From assembly GCA_012274445.1 (NCBI GenBank), contig JAAROD010000044.1, positions 620,001 to 684,000 of the forward strand: DNA of 64,000 nucleotides, given 5' to 3'. Source of the DNA: Sclerotiophoma versabilis (lineage: Eukaryota > Ascomycota > Dothideomycetes > Pleosporales > Didymellaceae). The notes under the pieces are model-generated. The model worked only from the letters and a program-made list of their open reading frames with translations. It made no database searches and had not been told where the DNA came from. This document shows, piece by piece, positions 58,879 to 64,000 of this stretch (positions are counted from its first letter, which is position 1; every line of letters starts with the position of its first letter). The translations under genes and the position numbers were made by a program.

Positions 58879-59763
58879 ATGTCAGTCCACATTCTCGGTC
58901 TCATCATCGGCCTCCTAGCCAACAAAGCAATGGCAGGCTGCACGCAGTCTAAGCAGGCCGACTGTACGCCCGGCGCGCAGTGGTTGAACGAATGCCCCAA
59001 AGGCATGCCCAAAAAATGAGCATGTCCGGATCCCAAGATCGACTTTCCAACCGTCGATTGCATCGCGGCGGACATCATAGCCTGTGGATCCCTAGAAAAG
59101 AACCCAGCCCTCTTCTATTCCTTCGGCGCCACCACCATCGAAGTGCACACGAAGGTCCGCGACAAGCTGAGTCCCAAGCCTGTAATGTTCAACGACGCGT
59201 TGCCACAAGACTGGGACGACAAGGTCGCCCGGGATCCCCGTTTTGGGCTGCTTCAAGGCAAAATAGCAGACCCAGGATACGAGAAGCGATACGACGCATA
59301 CGTGAATCGTTTCTCGGCGGCCATGGCGAAGGTAGCGTAAGGAGAGGTCATAATTGTGACCGCGACGCGCACCTCGCGTAACACAGGCGAAGGCGCATAC
59401 TCACTGCCGGACCCTCAGACGCCTGCAGAGAATAGATGGCGCTTGTACGAGTTCCCGGTCGCGCAGCGCAACCCGAAAGTGACGAGCGTGGTAAGCTACG
59501 CGCTCGAAGAGAAGCCACTAAAGAAGGTTGTCGATTTCCAACCCGGCGTAAAGGGAGCTCTCTTGCCAATGCCTTCCTTCCCCAACCCCCCGAAGCCAGC
59601 TGGCCCGCGACCAGCTTCTCCGCAACAACCAGCTCCTGGCCCTTCGACTCCTCGACCTAACACTCCTCCCGGCTCCCCCAAGAAGCCAGGATCTGGAAAG
59701 AGGTCCAAGCGCAGCACGCGTGCGGAGCGCCGCGAAGAGATGCTGAGGGATGCCCGGGCATGA
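58879..59763 (+). pseudogene. Secreted Cys-containing protein frame broken by two stops
   Basis: From ATG 58879-58881 one frame runs 294 codons to TGA 59761-59763, broken only by TGA at 59017-59019 and TAA at 59338-59340. No GT..AG intron was seen that would remove either stop. Residues 1-19 form a signal peptide (MSVHILGLIIGLLANKAMA). A Cys-containing N-terminal segment follows (CTQSKQADC, ECPKG, then CPDPK after the first stop), next a folded-looking middle part (ALFYSFGATTIEVHTKVRDK, PVMFNDALPQDWDD, YEKRYDAYVNRFSAAM), then, past the second stop, VIIVTATRTS, WRLYEFPVAQRNPK and a Pro-rich basic tail (PNTPPGSPKKPGSGKRSK). Codon use stays coding-like throughout, so this was one gene. Function unknown; a secreted effector is possible. 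Confidence 0.6.
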
Positions 59764-60431
59764 GGCTGTTGGGTATAGGTGCGGACCAGGTCGAGGCGTC
59801 GCCGTGTCCCTAAGCAGTCAGTCTGAAGCTATGTAGCCAATGAGCGTCGGTGAGACATTTCCACTCCTGGTATTTCTACGAGCTCGGGGTGGATCGATGG
59901 TTGATCTGTCTGGCTCAGGGAGAGTAATTCGTCACGTGTGAATGCGTAATATGACTCATTCGTGCATCCGTCATTGTTGCCATTCTGTCAAGAGGTGGTT
60001 GTTGTCGAAACTACATTGATATGTCGAAGTATTGTATAGTTGAAAATGTCAGTTATCAGGGATACACTAGTACCCTAGTGTGCCAGGGTGCTTACATCAC
60101 AGGAGGATATATATTCACTCACTTCGATGGATTCATCAATCCACCAACTACTTCCTTAATTTCCTCTCATATTGCTGACAGTATTACGAGAGCTGCGTGC
60201 GTATCGCGACGATAGATCCTTGAGTTATCTTGAGGGGCCAGCACAACAAACTGGTATAGAAAGTGGGATTTGAGAAAGTTGAGGTGAGGGGCAGTGCTCC
60301 TCACATGTTTCGTCTTCTCTTGACATGGCACTGGCAGCACGTGATGGTTGGACATCGGGATCCGTGACCACTATAAATAACCAGACCAACAAATGCGAGT
60401 TCCCCAGGGATGATCAGCCTCAAACTTTGAC
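59764..60431. other. Intergenic, 0.67 kb
   Basis: A short frame at 60021-60215 is not supported. A TATA-like ATAAATAA occurs at about 60373-60380, some 50 bp before the next start. Confidence 0.45.
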
Positions 60432-60740
60432 ATGGCAGATCAACGCCCCCAATGGTCTTTTCAAATTTACGATGCAACGACCCAAGCTGCTGATCTAGAC
60501 CGCCTCAAGACCTTGGCTGAGACTTTCCACAAGGAGACCTGCAGAGAGCGTGGGATAGGTGGCCACGACCAGCCAGATCATATCGACGTCTGAGACATGC
60601 CGTTTGCTACCAGCACGTCTAAGGAGGAGAGAATCGCTAAGTGCAAAGCCTATATCTTGGCCGAGGTCGCCGCGAGAGAGACTTCCGGAGAAGACAACTT
60701 TCACATCCCAGAACTCTGTAGCCATTACCAACAGAATTAG
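60432..60740 (+). pseudogene. Small protein frame broken by one stop
   Basis: ATG 60432-60434 opens a frame of 102 codons ending TAG 60738-60740, interrupted once by TGA at 60591-60593. Before the stop it reads MADQRPQWSFQIYDATTQAA and a helix (LDRLKTLAETFHKETC); after it DMPFATSTSKEERIAKCKAY, then ILAEVAARETSGEDN and PELCSHYQQN. The protein-like composition on both sides suggests one former gene, with Arg (CGA) or Trp (TGG) at the stop position. It has no signal peptide. I do not recognise the family. A 78-codon minus-strand frame overlaps and is judged a shadow. Confidence 0.42.
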
Positions 60741-60974
60741 GTGTAAGAGTAGGAGTTAGAGGATATGCATATTATGTAAGGATGCTACGATGTGCTGGCT
60801 GGTTCTGGGCATAGACAATAGCCCAACGAGTGGCAACGACGAGACGAAGACACGATGATTGAACGAGTAGTGCGATCTATGCTCATACTTGAAAAACTCG
60901 AGAGCAGTCGATAGCTGCGGCTCGGATTAGGCTGTAAAGAGCAAAAACATACAACAGCGGGTATTCGCTAGTAA

Positions 60975-60999
60975 GGCATGTTACTTCTTTTAACATGCC
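60975..60999. repeat. Perfect 9-bp inverted repeat (hairpin)
   Basis: GGCATGTTA (60975-60983), a 7-nt loop, then TAACATGCC (60991-60999). It lies at the left edge of the AT-rich relic. It could be a transposon end or a chance hairpin. Confidence 0.6.
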
Positions 61000-61059
61000 C
61001 TACAATTGTGCAGGAGGATGCCGCTAGAAATGACGGGCTAGAGGGGTTCGTTTCTGCTT

Positions 61060-61640
61060 AGTTATATTTCCTTACACAACAAGTATTAAGCCTAAAAAGC
61101 GGCTATGACTAAACTTTATAAGCACAGTTATACGTACTCTTTAGAGCGATTAGACAAGAACACACTAACTAAGCTTAATTTAATTGTTCTAGTTCCTACA
61201 TTAAATCTAACAAAACCTATTAAAATTATCTTATGCTAAATTACTGCAATAGGTTGTAAAGGCTGTTATTTACAACTAAGGGAGAGAGCTTTAAGGAAAT
61301 TTGAGTTCCCTTATTGTTAGTAAGCTTTTTTAAGAGCAGTTAGCGCGAAAGAAGGATTTTGCTGTTGACTATATTAAGGAGATTACTGATGTTTGTCCTT
61401 AGTTCCTCTAAGATCTGCTACACAATATTTGCCCTAGAGATGTCTATACTTGCCTTACTCTGTCTTACATTAAAGAAGCAATAAAGTTAAGAAATTAGGA
61501 TGCTACTAAAGAGCTTTAGCAGGTTATAGAGGACCTTAAGGAATACTTAACTACTACTACACAGAAACATTTGAGAAACGCCTGTATAGGCGGAGAATTT
61601 AAATCTCTTGCTGTGTGCGTTAAAAACGCAACTACCTATA
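61060..61640 (+). repeat. AT-rich, RIP-like relic of a former coding repeat
   Basis: Base composition drops sharply: 61201-61260 has 13 G+C in 60, against roughly half in flanking genes. On the plus strand one frame at about 61334-61625 still looks protein-like (ARKKDFAVDYIKEITDV, LLHNICPRDVYTCLTLSYIK, QVIEDLKEYLTTTTQKHL) but has TAG/TAA stops where Gln codons would fit. High TpA, loss of CpA and Gln-to-stop changes are the expected mark of repeat-induced point mutation, which acts only on duplicated DNA. The element class is not recognisable. Confidence 0.5.
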
Positions 61641-63573
61641 TGCCAATGCCTGAATGCCATTCAACGCATACCTCTACCCACGCCGACCCTCCTTAGCGTC
61701 AGTATGTGTGTACGCAAATTCGTAGCTTAAGTAGAGCGAAGGACTGTTCAAATCTCAAGTCAAAAACAATATTCTGGTCACTCAGCCCAAAATCGCTTGC
61801 CAAACAATCGCAACGAAGACCACATTGAGCACTCAACACAAGACGGCTGCATTGCCAAGGGCTTTCGCATCTTGATTGTGCTCGTTGAGTGCATCGTGCA
61901 ACAAGCAATCAACAAATATCCCAAATTCGGTATTATCTTTCTTGATCAAGTAAAGATGGCCCTTCGAGCGGAAGTTCCGATAACATTGTGCTGTGATGTG
62001 GAGGTTGCGAATGTGCGGGAGTCGTAGCGCGGCCTGTTTCCATCTCCAGTGTTGCTCTGGGCGTCGCTGCGAGTGGGGGCACTTTCTGGTGCGCTGCGCA
62101 CGGTTGCCGGCCGCGTGCACTGGCCGGAGGGGGTCGTTGATGCCCGCAGAGCCCGCGCCTTGTCGAATCAGCGCGGGGGGTTGATGCGCGCGCCGAGGAG
62201 CCTCGAGCAATCACGAGTTGGCTTGAGGGTTGGGCGGCCAGGTCGTGACACGCCGATCTTTGATGTCTGTAACTACGTACCACCACTCTCTGCCCGCTCT
62301 CGCCACGTTGCTTCGATGGAGAGCGTGCTGGGTCCTGTCACTGGCTGCAGTGGACTGCTGGTACTGCACGTGGGAGCTATATCGAGCTGTCGCGCTTCCT
62401 GTCTCACCGTGCTTCCAGAAGTCTCAACGGCTGTCGTCCTCGTGTCCTTGGTTTTCCATCTCCCAGCTCCCGCGACAAATAATCGCTGGTTGGCACCACA
62501 CTGGCAGACTGTGTTTTTATCGCTCTCCATCCCAGAAAATCACCCCAGCTGGACGCAGCCTGCAAGTGTCGTCATGATTGTCGCAGATGCAGAGAACCCA
62601 CTGCTGCTGCTCAGCTTCGATGCAAAGTGCGAGGTCGCATTCTCTCAATCCACTGTGCCGCCTGTCTTGACACAGTCCCTGACGACAACACGTAACAAAG
62701 ACGATGACTAAGACAATTTAGTTTTCTCTCGAGCAGTCCGCTAAGAGACAGCAATGTTGTGTCCAAGATCGTTAGTTAGCAGAAAGCGCAACGCTTTCAT
62801 TGCTGCAATGACGTTCCCAAGTAAGTTCTCACCCAGCACTTATCTATGGAAGTAGAGCTGTCGGCGCTGCGAGCACACTCACACCGTGATGTACGACGAA
62901 ATTAGCGCTACCTCTGAGATCGAAGACAAGAGCAAAGTGCGTCTTGACGTTACTGTGCTTCCACATTTGTTCAACAACCTTCAGTCACCCTATCGCCCAC
63001 ACGGGTGACGGGTGTTCAGCAAGTTCTACTTTTTTGATTCCTCGCTATCGTTGTACCGGAAATTCGGCCCTGACCCATGCAAGACTTACTCCATACGGTG
63101 AGTTGTTTCCTTTTTCCCTTTAGCTAAGATGCAAGCCCCCTCCTCTGCGTGGGGCGCTCTTGTTATTTCGTGTTACCCCGAGGGTACAATAGCATGGTGC
63201 TGTATAGCGCACATTTGGTAGCTCTGGTCACGTTACGAATGTTATACAAAGCAGCTGTAGTTTATCGCACCAGCAAATCTAGGTACAAGTAATTGATGGT
63301 CGAACAGCACATCAACGCCAAGGTGGTTGACCGGTAAACGGTGCTCGTACTGAATAGGCATCTCTGCAGATGCTGTCTCCTCGCCTACCGGCATGGCCGA
63401 GCGTAACATCGCTTGCCTGAGCCTCTTGACCCCTCCACAAGCTCTTCAACCTTCAACTCTTCAGGTCAAAGTTCCTACAAGTTTAGATCGCGAGGCACGA
63501 CTGCCTTTTCAACATCCTTCGATACTTTTCGAGGTTTACCACTCTTCTTAGCCTTGGGTTCTGCCTCATAACC
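61641..63573. other. Gene-poor stretch, 1.9 kb
   Basis: No gene is supported. A 220-codon plus-strand frame (62049-62711) has Arg/Ala/Val-rich composition with no domain. Composition returns to about normal after the AT-rich relic. The last 200 bases are the HET gene's upstream region. Confidence 0.5.
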
Positions 63574-64000
63574 ATGCGCTTGTTGCATCGTCAAGCCGAT
63601 GGCAGCTTCAGCCTCACGCCTCTACTTGCCGGCGACAAGATTCCACGATACGCTATTCTCTCTCACACTTGGGGCAAAGATGAAGATGAGGTTACGTTCG
63701 ACGATTTGCTCGGATGCACAGGTCACGAAAAGCTCGGTTACGAAAAGTTGAGGTTCTGCGCAGACCAGGCTGCCACAGACAATCTCGAATACTTCTGGAT
63801 TGACACTTGTTGCATCAAGAAGTCAAGCGATCGTGAGCTTTCGGAAGCTATCACATCAATGTATCGTTGGTACGGCAACTCAACGAAATGCTACGTATAT
63901 CTGTCGGACGTATCTTCAATCGCTCGCAACAAACCCTTCGAGCGCAGTCGTTGGTTCACACGTGGCTGGACCCTTCAAGAGCTGCTCGCCCCAAAGGTGG
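63574..64000 (+). CDS. HET-domain protein, N-terminal part
   Basis: ATG 63574-63576 opens a frame that runs off the right edge (142 codons seen). The protein begins MRLLHRQADGSFSLTP and has the HET-domain blocks in order: YAILSHTWG with EVTFDDL, YFWIDTCCIKKSSDRELSEA with ITSMYRWYGNSTKCYVYLSD, and SRWFTRGWTLQELLAPK. The HET domain is TIR-related and triggers incompatibility cell death in filamentous fungi when a non-self partner is sensed; proteins usually carry variable downstream domains, here unseen. The Cys-Cys in DTCCI is typical. HET genes are often numerous and placed in variable regions, in line with the decayed genes on its left. Confidence 0.95.
   Translation, partial: MRLLHRQADGSFSLTPLLAGDKIPRYAILSHTWGKDEDEVTFDDLLGCTGHEKLGYEKLRFCADQAATDNLEYFWIDTCCIKKSSDRELSEAITSMYRWYGNSTKCYVYLSDVSSIARNKPFERSRWFTRGWTLQELLAPKV

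Noticed and set aside
62049..62711. 220-codon plus-strand frame
   Set aside because: Arg/Ala/Val-rich, no domain, overlapping open frames on both strands.

Overview
This window is nuclear DNA of a filamentous ascomycete (Pezizomycotina), most probably a dothideomycete such as a member of the Pleosporales. The support is: short spliceosomal introns (about 50-180 nt, GT..AG with CTAAC/CTGAC-like branch sites) in most genes; a fungal gene set (Tim8, Elf1, Urc1, Knr4/Smi1, Rheb, Wapl, DUF7580-like, HET domain); genes on both strands with no operon logic; and in-frame stops plus an AT-rich relic that look like repeat-induced point mutation (RIP). The genus is an inference; a BLAST search would settle it. 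Exon coordinates were worked out by hand from splice sites and reading-frame phase.

Left part (1-23.4 kb) is a housekeeping block: BMT2-like rRNA methyltransferase (edge), ribosomal protein uL23, TIM8, a GPI-anchored glycoprotein, seryl-tRNA synthetase, the Rheb GTPase, the cohesin-release factor Wapl, uracil phosphoribosyltransferase, the elongation factor Elf1, the GTP-cyclohydrolase-II-like Urc1, a small unknown protein and ribosomal protein eS1. UPRT and Urc1 lie within about 4 kb of each other with only Elf1 between them; both belong to pyrimidine salvage/catabolism, so this is a candidate small metabolic cluster. About 3.3 kb after Urc1 has no gene I can support.

Middle part (25-46.5 kb) is lineage-variable: a 2,121-residue protein with a fungal zinc-finger module, two macrodomains, two probable winged helices and a conserved C-terminal domain, divergently transcribed from a DUF7580-type protein; then Knr4/Smi1, a polytopic membrane protein, a protein with two copies of a Trp-rich module, a large charged nuclear-type protein and a Ser/Thr/Cys-rich secreted wall protein.

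Right part (47-64 kb) looks accessory and decaying: an SRPK-type kinase with three in-frame stops, a Gly-rich putatively acylated protein next to a 129-bp (TG)n tract, an SLC35-type transporter, a cytochrome P450, an ankyrin protein ending in a CaaX-like box, a secreted protein frame broken by two stops, a small frame broken by one stop, an AT-rich repeat relic and the start of a HET-domain gene running off the end.

The two observations most worth follow-up are the zinc-finger/double-macrodomain protein with its divergent DUF7580 partner, and the set of otherwise intact genes interrupted only by nonsense codons.
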